Of a stretch of 64,000 nucleotides of DNA, positions 7,653 to 16,600 are shown piece by piece. Position 1 is the stretch's first letter, and the number at the start of each line of letters is the position of its first letter. The notes below the pieces were generated by a model that ran no database searches, was not told where the DNA came from, and saw nothing but the letters and a program-made list of their open reading frames with translations. Where the stretch lies: contig NZ_PSNW01000004.1 of the NCBI RefSeq assembly GCF_002930645.1, forward strand, positions 186,370-250,369, read 5' to 3'. The stretch comes from Solimonas fluminis. GTDB lineage: Bacteria; Pseudomonadota; Gammaproteobacteria; Nevskiales; Nevskiaceae. The position numbers were made by a program, and so were the translations under genes.

Positions 7653-8966
7653 ATGAATGCTCCTGCTGAAACCCACGACCGCCTGCCCGTCATCCTGCGC
7701 GGTGCCCGCACTCCCTTCATGGAAACCGCCGGGGCCTACGCGCAGCTGATGAGCCATGAACTCGGCGCACGCGCCATCGCCGGCCTCGTGGAGAAGACCG
7801 GCATCGACGCCGCACGCGTGGACGTGGTGGCCATGGGTACCGTGGTGCACGAGGTGGAGACCACCAACGTCGCGCGCGAATGCATGCTCGGTGCCGGCCT
7901 GCCGAGCACCATCCCGGCCTTCACGCTGTCGATGGCCGGCCTGTCGCCGAACATCGCCGTCGGCACGGTCTGCGACATGATCTCGCTGGGCCGCGCGGAA
8001 CTGGCCATTGCCGGCGGCACCGAGACCTTCTCCGATCCTCCGGTGCGGGTGCGCCAGCGCCTGCGCCGCGGCCTGATGCAGCTGAACCAGGACCCCTCCG
8101 CGAAGAATGCGCTGCGCGTGCTGGCTGGACTGCGCCCGGCCGACCTGCTGCCGGAAATGCCCTCGACCTCCGACTTCACCACCAAGATGACGATGGGCGC
8201 CTGCACCGAGGCCATGGTGAAGAAATTCGGCGTGGCACGGCAGGAGAGCGACCGCTACGCCGCGCGCAGCCATGCCCTGGCCCTGCGGGCCTGGGAGCAA
8301 GGCCGCTATGCCGAGGACATCGTGCCCGTGCAGCTGCCGGGCCGCGGCGAGGCGGTCACGCGCGACGACTCGATCCGCGACGATGCCGGCCCCGAGAAGC
8401 TGGCGCGCCTCAAGCCGGTGTTCGACCGGGAGCATGGCATCGTCACCGCCGGCAACGCCTCGAGACTGACCGACGGCGCCGGCGCCCTGCTGCTGTCCAG
8501 CCTGGGCGCGGCACGGCGGCTGAAGCTGGAGCCGCAGGCCGTGGTGCGCGACTACGTGCTGGCCGGCGTGGACGATCTGTTCAGCGAGATGCTGCTGGGC
8601 CCGGCCATGGCCATCCCCAAGCTGCTGCAGCGCAACGGCCTGGACATGGACGACATCGCCGTCTGGGAACTGCACGAAGCCTTCGCCGCGCAGATCCTTG
8701 CCAACCAGGCCTGCCTGGGCTCCGCCGAATTCGCCCGCGAGCATCATGGCCTGCCGCAGGCTATCGGCATGATCCCGGAAGACCGGCTCAACACCTGGGG
8801 CGGATCGCTGGCCCTGGGCAATCCATTCGCCGCCACCGGCGTGCGCCTGCTGACCACCGCCGCGCGCCGCCTGCAGCAGGAACGCAAGCGCTACGCCGTG
8901 GTGTCGAGCTGCGCCGGCGGCGGGCTGGGGGCCGCGATCTTGCTGGAGAACGCCGACCGGCTTTGA
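7653..8966 (+). CDS. FadI-like thiolase missing catalytic residues
   Basis: A 437-residue thiolase-superfamily protein that aligns along its length with the beta-oxidation thiolase FadI (NVARECMLGAGLP, HEAFAAQILANQ, GGSLALG, SSCAGGGLGAA). In E. coli FadI the nucleophile lies in VSRACATSF; here the equivalent segment reads LSMAGLSPN, placing Gly96 at the Cys position. The GHPFAATG histidine is also replaced (GNPFAATG, Asn390). His341 and Cys420 are kept. Normal thiolysis is therefore unlikely. ATG 7653 is preferred over an upstream in-frame extension. As last gene of the acyl-CoA operon it may be a structural or retro-aldol-type partner; that is inference. Confidence 0.88.
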   Translation: MNAPAETHDRLPVILRGARTPFMETAGAYAQLMSHELGARAIAGLVEKTGIDAARVDVVAMGTVVHEVETTNVARECMLGAGLPSTIPAFTLSMAGLSPNIAVGTVCDMISLGRAELAIAGGTETFSDPPVRVRQRLRRGLMQLNQDPSAKNALRVLAGLRPADLLPEMPSTSDFTTKMTMGACTEAMVKKFGVARQESDRYAARSHALALRAWEQGRYAEDIVPVQLPGRGEAVTRDDSIRDDAGPEKLARLKPVFDREHGIVTAGNASRLTDGAGALLLSSLGAARRLKLEPQAVVRDYVLAGVDDLFSEMLLGPAMAIPKLLQRNGLDMDDIAVWELHEAFAAQILANQACLGSAEFAREHHGLPQAIGMIPEDRLNTWGGSLALGNPFAATGVRLLTTAARRLQQERKRYAVVSSCAGGGLGAAILLENADRL

Positions 8967-8991
8967 CCGGGCGGCGAAGCAGCAACGGCGC

Positions 8992-9447
8992 TCAGGCGCG
9001 CAGCCGGTCGCCGTAGTTCACCAGCAGGATGCCCGCCAGCACCAGCAGCATGCCCAGCACGCGCGGTGTCGTCAGCGCGCGCTCCGCCAGGCCCAGGAAG
9101 CCGTAGCGGTCGAACAGCAGGGAGGCACAAAGCTGGCCGCCGACGACCAGCGCCGTCATGCCGGCCAGGCCGATGCGCGGCGCCAGCAGGATGCTGCCGG
9201 CCACGATCGCCGCGCCCAGCAGGCCGCCGCTGAACTGCCACCACTGCAGCTGCGACAGCGCCTGCAGGCCGGGACGCTCCCCGCTGCACAGGGCCAGCAG
9301 CGCCATGGTCAGCGCGCCGACGCCGAAGGAAACCATGGTCGCCAGCAGCACGCTGTCGCCGAGCTGCGCGCGCAGGTTGCTGTTGATGGCGGTCTGCAGC
9401 GGCAGCAGCACGCCGATGGCGAATGCGAGGACGTAGTAAAGCGGCAT
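8992..9447 (-). CDS. DMT-family small transporter (DUF606/YdcZ type)
   Basis: A 151-residue inner-membrane protein (MPLYYVLAFAIGVLLPLQTA) with five predicted hydrophobic helices and the DUF606 pattern AINSNLRAQLGDS near the N-terminus. Members of this family are half-size drug/metabolite transporter relatives that probably dimerise; substrates are mostly unknown. It stands alone on the minus strand between a plus-strand operon and the FATP-like ligase. The start at 9447 removes a 39-residue non-hydrophobic upstream extension. Confidence 0.82.
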   Translation of the reverse strand: MPLYYVLAFAIGVLLPLQTAINSNLRAQLGDSVLLATMVSFGVGALTMALLALCSGERPGLQALSQLQWWQFSGGLLGAAIVAGSILLAPRIGLAGMTALVVGGQLCASLLFDRYGFLGLAERALTTPRVLGMLLVLAGILLVNYGDRLRA

Positions 9448-9484
9448 GCCAATCTCCCACCCGCCATGGCCCGGATCGCGTTGC

Positions 9485-9574
9485 CGTTCCCCTGGGCCTG
9501 TCAAAGGGCGCGGCAACCTGTTGGCCTCGCTTGGAATACGTTCATGCCTCGACGGGCTCAGCACGAACGGATCG
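9485..9574. repeat. degenerate inverted REP-like pair
   Basis: The spacer holds GGGCCTGTCAAAGGG (about 9494-9508) and, in opposite orientation, TCGACGGGCTCAGCACGAACGG (9549-9570). Both resemble the REP core seen better preserved at 13.5, 13.6 and 41.3 kb. Such extragenic palindromes usually lie between convergent or unlinked genes. Confidence 0.5.
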
Positions 9575-9583
9575 AAAATCGCG

Positions 9584-11392
9584 CTACAGCCGCAGTTCCC
9601 CGCTGCTGATGCGCTGGAACAGTTCCGGCGTCAGCGGCTCGTAGCCGCGGCTGCGGTCGCAGAGCACGTAGATCGGCTCGCCGGAAGCCGCGGGATCGAA
9701 GCCCTGCTTCTTCAGGTCCACCTTGCGGTACTTGAAGGTGCCGGTGATCTCCTGCTCCTCGCGCAGGCGCAGGAACAGCGGCACCGCATAGGCCGGCAGG
9801 ATGCCGCCGAGATGCCGGGCTAGGTCCCGTCCGTCCAGCGCCCCGCCCTTCCAGCTCAGCGCCGCCATGCCGGCACGGCCGTCGCAGCCGGCCAGCTGCA
9901 CGCCGTAGACCACGGCCTGCTCCACCGCCGGATGGCGGTTGAGCGCACCCTCCACCTCGGTGGTGGCGACGTTCTCGCCCTTCCAGCGGAAGGTGTCGCC
10001 CACGCGGTCGACGAAGGCGATGTGCTTGTAGCCCTGGTCGCGCACCAGGTCGCCGGTGTTGAACCAGCAATCGCCCTTCTTGAAGACGTTGCGGAACAGC
10101 TTGGCCTCGCTGGCCTTGGGGTCGGTATAGCCCTCGAAGGGACGCCGCTCGGTGACCTCGCTGATCAGCAGGCCGATGCCGCCGGAAGCCACCTTCTTCA
10201 TGTAGCCCCTGGCATCGCGCAGCGGCTGCTCGGTGTCGGCGTCGAACTCCACGATGGCGAAGGTCATCGGGCAGAAGCCGGCGGTCTTGGTCAGGCCGAA
10301 GCCGTTGATGAAGGCCAGGTTGCCCTCGCTGGCGCCGTAGAACTCGCAGATGCGCTCGATGCCGAAGCGGTTCTGGAACTCGTCCCAGATCTCCGGGCGC
10401 AGGCCGTTGCCGATGGCCACGCGCACGCGGTGGTTGCGGTCGTTGCTGCTGGCCGGCCGGTTCAGCAGGTAGCGGCACAGCTCGCCGATGTAGCAGAACG
10501 CGGTGGCGTTGTAGTCGCGGATCTCGTCCCAGAAGCGCGAGGCGCTGAACTTGCGGCTCAATGCCAGCGTGGCGCCGCTGCCCAGTGCCGCGCCCCAGCT
10601 CACGGTGAGCGCATTGTTGTGGTACAGCGGCAGGCAGCAGTAGAAGATGTCTTCCGGCTTCAGGCGCAGCGAGCCCTGGCCGACGCCGGCCATGCCGCTG
10701 AGCCAGCGGTAGTGCGACATCACCGAGGCCTTGGGCAGGCCGGTGGTGCCGGAGGTGAATATATAGAAGGCCGGCTGCTTCTGGATGATCTGCGCCGTCT
10801 CCGGCGGGTTGCCGTCCGGCATGTCGCGCACCAGGGGGCGCATCGAGGTATAGCCGCGCGGCGCCTTGCCCTCGCCCTCCCAGAGGTACAGGCGCTCGCC
10901 GTCGCGGCCGGGCTCGCAGGTGGTGCTCTCCAGCGCGGCGACGCATTCCTCGCCGACGATGATGACCTTGGCCTTGGCCAGCCGGATGCTGTGCTCCAGC
11001 ACCTCGCCGCGCTGCTGGTGGTTGAGCATGCCGGCGATGGCGCCGAGCTTGACGATGCCGGCGACGCAGGCCAGCACCTCGGCACGGTTCTCCATCAGTA
11101 CGGCCACGGCATCACCGGGCTTCACGCCCTTCTCGCGCAGCAGGGCCGCCACCTGGTTGGCCCAGGCGTTGAACTGCGCGTAGGTCCAGCGGCGGCCCTC
11201 GAAGGCCAGCGCCACGCGCTCGCCGTTGTTGCGGGCATGCTTCTCGATGACGGAGCCGATCGATCCGCGCCAGCCGGGACGCAGCGAAACCAGCTGCAGC
11301 AGGCCCTTGTTGACCGTCATGAAGTCCGGCAGCGTGCTCACGACACCCTTGGCGATGTCGCGCAGTCGCACGCGGTTGTCCTGGTCGCTCAT
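9584..11392 (-). CDS. long-chain acyl-CoA ligase, FATP/FadD6 type
   Basis: A 602-residue ANL ligase of the fatty-acid transport protein / very-long-chain (and bile-acid) CoA ligase branch. It has the P-loop FIFTSGTTGLPKASVMSH, ICEFYGASEGN, NTGDLVRDQGYKHIAFVDRVGDTFRWKGENVATTEVE and the C-terminal GTFKYRKVDLKKQG, where Lys completes adenylation. It probably couples uptake to activation of long-chain or sterol-like acids at the inner membrane. A thioesterase-like gene lies 45 bp upstream on the same strand. The next gene downstream is the unlinked transporter. Confidence 0.92.
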   Translation of the reverse strand: MSDQDNRVRLRDIAKGVVSTLPDFMTVNKGLLQLVSLRPGWRGSIGSVIEKHARNNGERVALAFEGRRWTYAQFNAWANQVAALLREKGVKPGDAVAVLMENRAEVLACVAGIVKLGAIAGMLNHQQRGEVLEHSIRLAKAKVIIVGEECVAALESTTCEPGRDGERLYLWEGEGKAPRGYTSMRPLVRDMPDGNPPETAQIIQKQPAFYIFTSGTTGLPKASVMSHYRWLSGMAGVGQGSLRLKPEDIFYCCLPLYHNNALTVSWGAALGSGATLALSRKFSASRFWDEIRDYNATAFCYIGELCRYLLNRPASSNDRNHRVRVAIGNGLRPEIWDEFQNRFGIERICEFYGASEGNLAFINGFGLTKTAGFCPMTFAIVEFDADTEQPLRDARGYMKKVASGGIGLLISEVTERRPFEGYTDPKASEAKLFRNVFKKGDCWFNTGDLVRDQGYKHIAFVDRVGDTFRWKGENVATTEVEGALNRHPAVEQAVVYGVQLAGCDGRAGMAALSWKGGALDGRDLARHLGGILPAYAVPLFLRLREEQEITGTFKYRKVDLKKQGFDPAASGEPIYVLCDRSRGYEPLTPELFQRISSGELRL

Positions 11393-11437
11393 TGTTCCTC
11401 CTCGTCTCTCTAGTCGTTCTAATGACAGCGTTGAGTC

Positions 11438-11929
11438 CTACTTCTTCTTCGGCGTCCAGGCCCAGACCATCTCGCACTCGATCGGCTGCTCGCCGCTTTC
11501 GTCGGTGACCGTCACCGGCACCAGCAGGTCGCCCTTGGGCTCGCTGAGGATGCGCAGGCGCTGCTCGGCACCCAGCGTGGCCACCGCGCGCAGGTCGCCC
11601 TGGGCTCGCCGAACATAGCGGATGTTCATGCTCTTGATCACCAGGAGATGGCTGGCCGGCACGTTCATGCCGAATACCGCGCCGGTCGCCGTCTCCGCCA
11701 GCAGGGCCATGGCCGCGGCATGCACGCCGCCGATATGGTTCTGCACCTTCCTGCGGTTCTCCAGTACCAGGACCGAGCGCGCTTCCGAGAGTTCCTCGAA
11801 GCGTATGCCGGCGGTGCCGGCAAAGCGTACCTGGAAGTTGAACATGCGCGTCACCGCGCGGCTGAACAGGGGCTTGGGCAGCCGCCGGACGCGGTCGACG
11901 GCGGTACGGAGCAGGCTGGGCTTGGACAT
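11438..11929 (-). CDS. DUF4442/PaaI-like hotdog thioesterase
   Basis: A 163-residue cytoplasmic hotdog-fold protein. The helix segment NHIGGVHAAAMALLAETATG matches the DUF4442/PaaI thioesterase pattern (HxGxxxxAAxxxLxE), followed by the beta-strands LLVIKSMNIRYVRRAQGDLRA. It would hydrolyse acyl-CoA thioesters. It lies immediately upstream of, and in the same direction as, the FATP-type ligase, suggesting balance of an acyl-CoA pool. It ends with a basic tail (TPKKK). Substrate unknown. Confidence 0.82.
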   Translation of the reverse strand: MSKPSLLRTAVDRVRRLPKPLFSRAVTRMFNFQVRFAGTAGIRFEELSEARSVLVLENRRKVQNHIGGVHAAAMALLAETATGAVFGMNVPASHLLVIKSMNIRYVRRAQGDLRAVATLGAEQRLRILSEPKGDLLVPVTVTDESGEQPIECEMVWAWTPKKK

Positions 11930-12102
11930 GGCGGGCAGGCTCGGATCGGGGCTTTGCTTGGGTATCTCCCGAGCCTAGCACGCGCTCCCCGGCGCGCCCT
12001 TGCCCGCTCGCCCAGGGGGCAGCGGCGCGGCGGCGAATGCGCCGCCCGGCCCGGGCGGTTAGCGCTATGCTGGCCGCACAACGACAAGACGAGGAGCCCG
12101 CT

Positions 12103-13455
12103 TTGGCCGCGCCCCAGACCTTCTATGCCGATAGCGGCGGCAACGACATCGCCTGGCAGACCCTGGGCGAGGGCGAACTCGACCTGGTTCACCTGGGGGG
12201 CATCACCACCCAGGTGGATCTGCTGTGGGACCTGCCCGAGGTGGAACGCTTCTGGCGCCAGATCACCCACTTCGCGCGCCTGATCCTGTTCGACCGCCGC
12301 GGCATGGGTGCCTCCGGCCCCATCTCGCCGCAGGCCCTGCCCAGCGCCGACGACTGGGCCGCGGACCTGCTCGCGGTGCTGGACGCCGCCGGCTCGGAGA
12401 AGGCGGCCATCTTCGCCGAGCGCGAGGCCGGCGCCATCGCCATCGCCTTTGCCGCACGCTATCCCAAGCGGGTGTCCGCGCTGATCCTGGGCAACGCCAC
12501 GGCGCGCTACCTGCGTGCGCCCGACCACCCGGTGGGCGAGCCGCCGGAACGCGCCGAGCAGCACTGCGCGATGCTGCGCAAGCACTGGGCCACGGAAGGC
12601 CTGGCCGCGACGCTGGTCCCGGCCCGCGCCGGCGACAGCCACTTCCTGGCCGGCGTGGCGCGCCTGCAGCGCGCCGCCGCGACGCCGCGGGTGGTGGAGG
12701 CGCACACCCGCCATTTCCTCAACATGGACCTGCGCGACCGCCTGCCGTCGATCCGCTGCCCGACGCTGCTGCTGCACCGGCGCGAGTATCCGTACATGGA
12801 CGCCACCGCGCATGCCCAGTATCTCGAGGAACGCATCGCCGGCAGCCGCCGCGTCGGTATCGACGGCAGCGAATCCTTCTTCGCCATCGACCGCGGCGAC
12901 GAGGTGCTGGGCATCGTCGAGGAATTCCTCACCGGCGGCCGCTCCAAGGTCTACGCCGACCGCGTGCTGGTGACGGTGCTGTTCCTGGACCTGGTCGGCT
13001 CCACCGTGCTGGCCACCGAACGCGGCGATGCCGCCTGGCACGACCTGCTGAGCCGCTTCCACCGCATGGTGCGCAAGCAGCTGCACCGTTTCCGCGGCCA
13101 CGAGGTGGACAACGCCGGCGACGGCTTCTTCGCCACCTTCGACAGCCCCGGCCGCAGCCTGCTCTGCGCCCGAGCGATCCGCGAGGAAGCGCGCACGCTG
13201 GACCTGGAGATCCGCGTCGGCGTGCACGCCGGCGAATGCGAGGTGGTGGGTCCCAGCGTGCGCGGCCTGACCGTGCACATCGGCGCCCGCGTGATGGGCG
13301 AGGCCTCGCCCGGCGACATCATGGTGTCCAGCACCCTGCGCGCGCTGCTGGCGGGCTCGGACTTCGGCTTCCGCCGCCGCGGGGAATACCGGCTGAAGGG
13401 CGTGGAGGGGCGCTGGCGGCTGTATGCGCTGGATGATTCGGCGTCGGACGAATAG
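12103..13455 (+). CDS. alpha/beta-hydrolase-class III nucleotide cyclase fusion
   Basis: About 450 residues. Residues 1-280 follow the alpha/beta-hydrolase fold, but the nucleophile elbow reads AEREA (Arg107 instead of Ser) and the usual DH near the C-terminus reads ES (257-258), so hydrolysis is unlikely. Residues 285-445 form a class III adenylate/guanylate cyclase domain: metal aspartates Asp296 and Asp340 (NAGDGFFATF) are present, while the purine-specifying Lys is replaced by Asp336. Architecture is that of mycobacterial Rv1900c. TTG 12103 is chosen: GAGGAG lies 6 nt upstream and it gives the family's usual N-terminus; ATG 12067 is an alternative. Likely a ligand-sensing cyclase; inference. 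Confidence 0.87.
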   Translation: MAAPQTFYADSGGNDIAWQTLGEGELDLVHLGGITTQVDLLWDLPEVERFWRQITHFARLILFDRRGMGASGPISPQALPSADDWAADLLAVLDAAGSEKAAIFAEREAGAIAIAFAARYPKRVSALILGNATARYLRAPDHPVGEPPERAEQHCAMLRKHWATEGLAATLVPARAGDSHFLAGVARLQRAAATPRVVEAHTRHFLNMDLRDRLPSIRCPTLLLHRREYPYMDATAHAQYLEERIAGSRRVGIDGSESFFAIDRGDEVLGIVEEFLTGGRSKVYADRVLVTVLFLDLVGSTVLATERGDAAWHDLLSRFHRMVRKQLHRFRGHEVDNAGDGFFATFDSPGRSLLCARAIREEARTLDLEIRVGVHAGECEVVGPSVRGLTVHIGARVMGEASPGDIMVSSTLRALLAGSDFGFRRRGEYRLKGVEGRWRLYALDDSASDE

Positions 13456-13467
13456 CCTGCCTCTCCA

Positions 13468-13493
13468 CCGTTCGCCCTGAGCCTGTCGAAGGG
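13468..13493 (+). repeat. REP-like element
   Basis: CCGTTCGCCCTGAGCCTGTC followed by GAAGGG, a palindromic extragenic repeat just after the cyclase stop. It recurs in inverted orientation at 13624-13651 and, degenerate, at 9.5 and 41.3 kb. Confidence 0.65.
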
Positions 13494-13513
13494 TGAGGCG
13501 GAACAAGCGGAGG

Positions 13514-13610
13514 TCCAGCGGACATCCGCCCGCCGAACGCCCGGCCACGGATGGCCGGGCAGGGGCTCAATAGGCGAACCGCAGTCCCGCCGTGGATGGC
13601 CACCTACCCT
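13514..13610 (+). repeat. dispersed intergenic repeat, copy A
   Basis: About 97 bp between two inverted REP elements. It shares ordered blocks with 20237-20335 on the opposite strand: GGACATCC, then GGCCAnGGATGG, then CCGCnnTGGATGGC. Only two copies occur here, so its boundaries are approximate. Confidence 0.45.
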
Positions 13611-13623
13611 TGAATCCGCTCGT

Positions 13624-13651
13624 ACTTCGACAGGCTCAGTACGAACGGGCT
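13624..13651 (-). repeat. REP-like element, inverted copy
   Basis: ACTTCGACAGGCTCAGTACG followed by AACGGGCT, inverted relative to the copy at 13468. The pair brackets copy A of the second repeat, giving a small REPIN-like structure downstream of both the cyclase gene and purL, whose 3' ends converge here. Confidence 0.65.
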
Positions 13652-13676
13652 TCGACCTGCGGCTCTCCCCAGCGGG

Positions 13677-16600
13677 TCATTTGCAGAACTTCCGCGCGTT
13701 CCTGAACATCTGCAGCCAGGGCGTGTGGCCCTCGAAGCGCTGCGGCCAGTAGGAACCGGCGGTGCCGGCCACGCTGCGCTCCGGGTGCGGCATCAGGATC
13801 GTCACGCGACCGTCGGCGTTGCAGACCGAGGCGATGCCGGCCGGCGAGCCGTTGGGGTTCTGCGGGTAGCGCGTGGCGACGCGGCCGTGGTTGTCGATGT
13901 AGCGCATCGGGTTCTGCCCCGCGCCCTGCAGCGCCGCGAGATGGCCCTCGGCGGAGAACTCCGCGCGGCCCTCGCCGTGCGCCACCGCGATGGGCAGGCG
14001 CGAGCCCGCCATGCCGGCGAAGAACAGCGACTTCGACTCCAGGATCTCCACCTGCGTCCAGCGCGCCTCGAACTGCTCGCTGCGGTTGCGGCGGAAGGCC
14101 GGCCAGGCTTCCGCGCCCGGCACGATGTCCTTGAGCGCGGCGAACATCTGGCAGCCGTTGCAGACGCCCAGCGCGAAGCGCTCCGGGTTCGCCAGGAAGG
14201 ACTGGAACTCGGCGCGGGCGCGCTCGTTGAACAGGATGGTGCGCGCCCAGCCCAGGCCGGCGCCCAGCACGTCGCCATAGGAAAAGCCGCCGCAGGCGAC
14301 CAGGCCGGCGAAGTCCGCCAGCCTGGTGCGGCCCTCGAGGATGTCGCTCATGTGCACGTCCACCGAATCGAATCCGGCGGTATGGAAGGCCCAGGCCATT
14401 TCGGCGTGGCCGTTGACGCCCTGCTCGCGCAGGATCGCCACGCGCGGGCGGCGGCCCAGCTGGATGCCCGGCGTGGCCGGCTTGAAGCTCAGCTTCATGC
14501 CCAGGCCCGGGTCGTCCTTGGCGCCGACGTTGTCGAACTCCTCGCGGGCGCAGTCCGGGTTGTCGCGCAGCGCCGCCATGCGGTAGCTGGTTTCCGCCCA
14601 GACCTTGTGCAGGCGCTCGCGCGACTCGGCCAGCAGCAGCTTGCCATCGAAGCGGATGCGCAGCATGTCGTCGGCGATCGGCGCGCCCAGTTCGTGCACC
14701 GGCAGGCCGGCGGCCTTGGCGCGCACCGCGACGTCGATGGCGTCGGCCGCGGACACCTGCAGCACCATGCCCAGCTCCTCGCTGAACAGTGCCGCCACCG
14801 GGTCGTCGCCGACGCCGTCCAGCGATACGTCGAGGCCGCAGTGGCCGGCAAAGGCCATCTCGGCCAGCGTGGCGAACAGCCCGCCGTCGGAGCGGTCATG
14901 GTAGGCCAGCAGGCGGCCCTCGCCGTTGAGCGTCTGCACCAGCTCGAAAGCGGTCTTGAGCAGCTGCGGATCGTCCAGGTCCGGCGACTGGTCGCCGATC
15001 TGGCCGTAGACCTGGGCCAGCGCCGAACCGCCCAGGCGGTTGCGGCCCTCGCCGAGGTCGATCAGCAGCAGGCGGGTATTGGTGTCGGCCTTGAGCTGCG
15101 GCGTCAGCGAGCGGCGCACATCGGCCACCGGCGCGAAGGCCGAGACGATCAGCGACAGCGGCGCGGTCTGCGTACGGGTCTGGCCGTCCTGCTGCCAGAC
15201 GCTCTTCATGGAAAGCGAGTCCTTGCCCACCGGGATCGCCAGGCCCAGTTCCGGGCACAGCTCGGCGCCGACGGCGCGCACGGTGTCGTAGAGGCGCGCG
15301 TCCTCGTCGCCCTGGCCGCAGGCGGCCATCCAGTTGGCGGACAGGCGCACGTCGCGCAGCCGGGCAATGCGCGCGGCGGCGATGTTGGTGATGGCCTCGC
15401 CCACGGCCATGCGGCCGGAGGCCGGCGCGTCGAGCAGCGCCAGCACCGGGCGCTCGCCCATGCTCATGGCCTCGCCGGTGGTCGCCTCGAAGCCGCTGGC
15501 GGTGACGGCGCAGTCGGCCACCGGCACCTGCCAGGGGCCGACCATCTGGTCGCGCACGGTCAGGCCGCCGACGGTGCGGTCGCCGATGGTGATGAGGAAG
15601 TTCTTGTTGGCCACGGCCGGCAGGCGCAGCACGCGCTCGGCGGCCTCCGTCCAGTTGAGGCCCTTGATCTTCAGCGGCTCCAGTTCCGGCGCCTGGCGCT
15701 CGCTGCTGCGCTTCATGCGCGGCGGCTTGCCCAGCAGCACCGGCATCGGCATGTCCACCGGACGGTTGCCGTCGAGCCCGTCCTCCACCACCAGCTGCTG
15801 CTCGGCGGTGGCGGTGCCGACCACGGCGAAGGGGCAGCGCTCGCGCTTGCAGAGCTGCTCGAACAGCGCCACCGATTGCGGCGCAATGGCGAGCACGTAG
15901 CGTTCCTGCGACTCGTTGCACCAGATTTCCATCGGCGACAGCGCCGGGTCGGCCGAGAGCACGTCGCGCAGGCGGAACAGGCCGCCGCGGCCGTCGGCAT
16001 GCACCAGTTCCGGCAGGGCGTTGGAGATGCCGCCGGCGCCGACGTCATGGATCGACAGGATGGGATTGGCCGCGCCCATGGCCCAGCAGGCGTCCACCAC
16101 TTCCTGGCAGCGGCGCTCGAGCTCGGGATTGGCGCGCTGCACGGAGGCGAAGTCCAGCTCGGCGCTGGAGGCGCCGGTGGCCATCGACGAGGCGGCGCCG
16201 CCTCCCAGGCCGATCAGCATCGCCGGGCCGCCGAGCACGACCAGCTTCGCGCCCTCGACCACGGTGCGCTTCTCGACATGGCCTTCGCGGATGTTGCCGT
16301 AGCCGCCGGCGATCATGATCGGCTTGTGGTAGCCGCGGTTGCGGCGATCCGGCGTGCGCATCTCGAAGGTGCGGAAGTAGCCGGCGAGGTTCGGGCGGCC
16401 GAACTCGTTGTTGTAGGCGGCGGCGCCGATGGGGCCGTCGAGCATGATCTGCAGCGCGCTGGCCATGCGCGGCGGACGGCCGAGGTCGGCCTCCCAGGGC
16501 TGCTCGAATCCGGGGATCTTCAGGTTGGCCACGGTGAAGCCGCAGAGGCCCGCCTTGGGCTTGCCGCCGAGGCCGGTGGCCGCCTCGTCGCGGATCTCGC

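Noticed and set aside
9423-9644. Short plus-strand ORF over the REP-like repeat
   Set aside because: Lies over repeats and the antisense of the transporter and ligase genes; no protein-like features.
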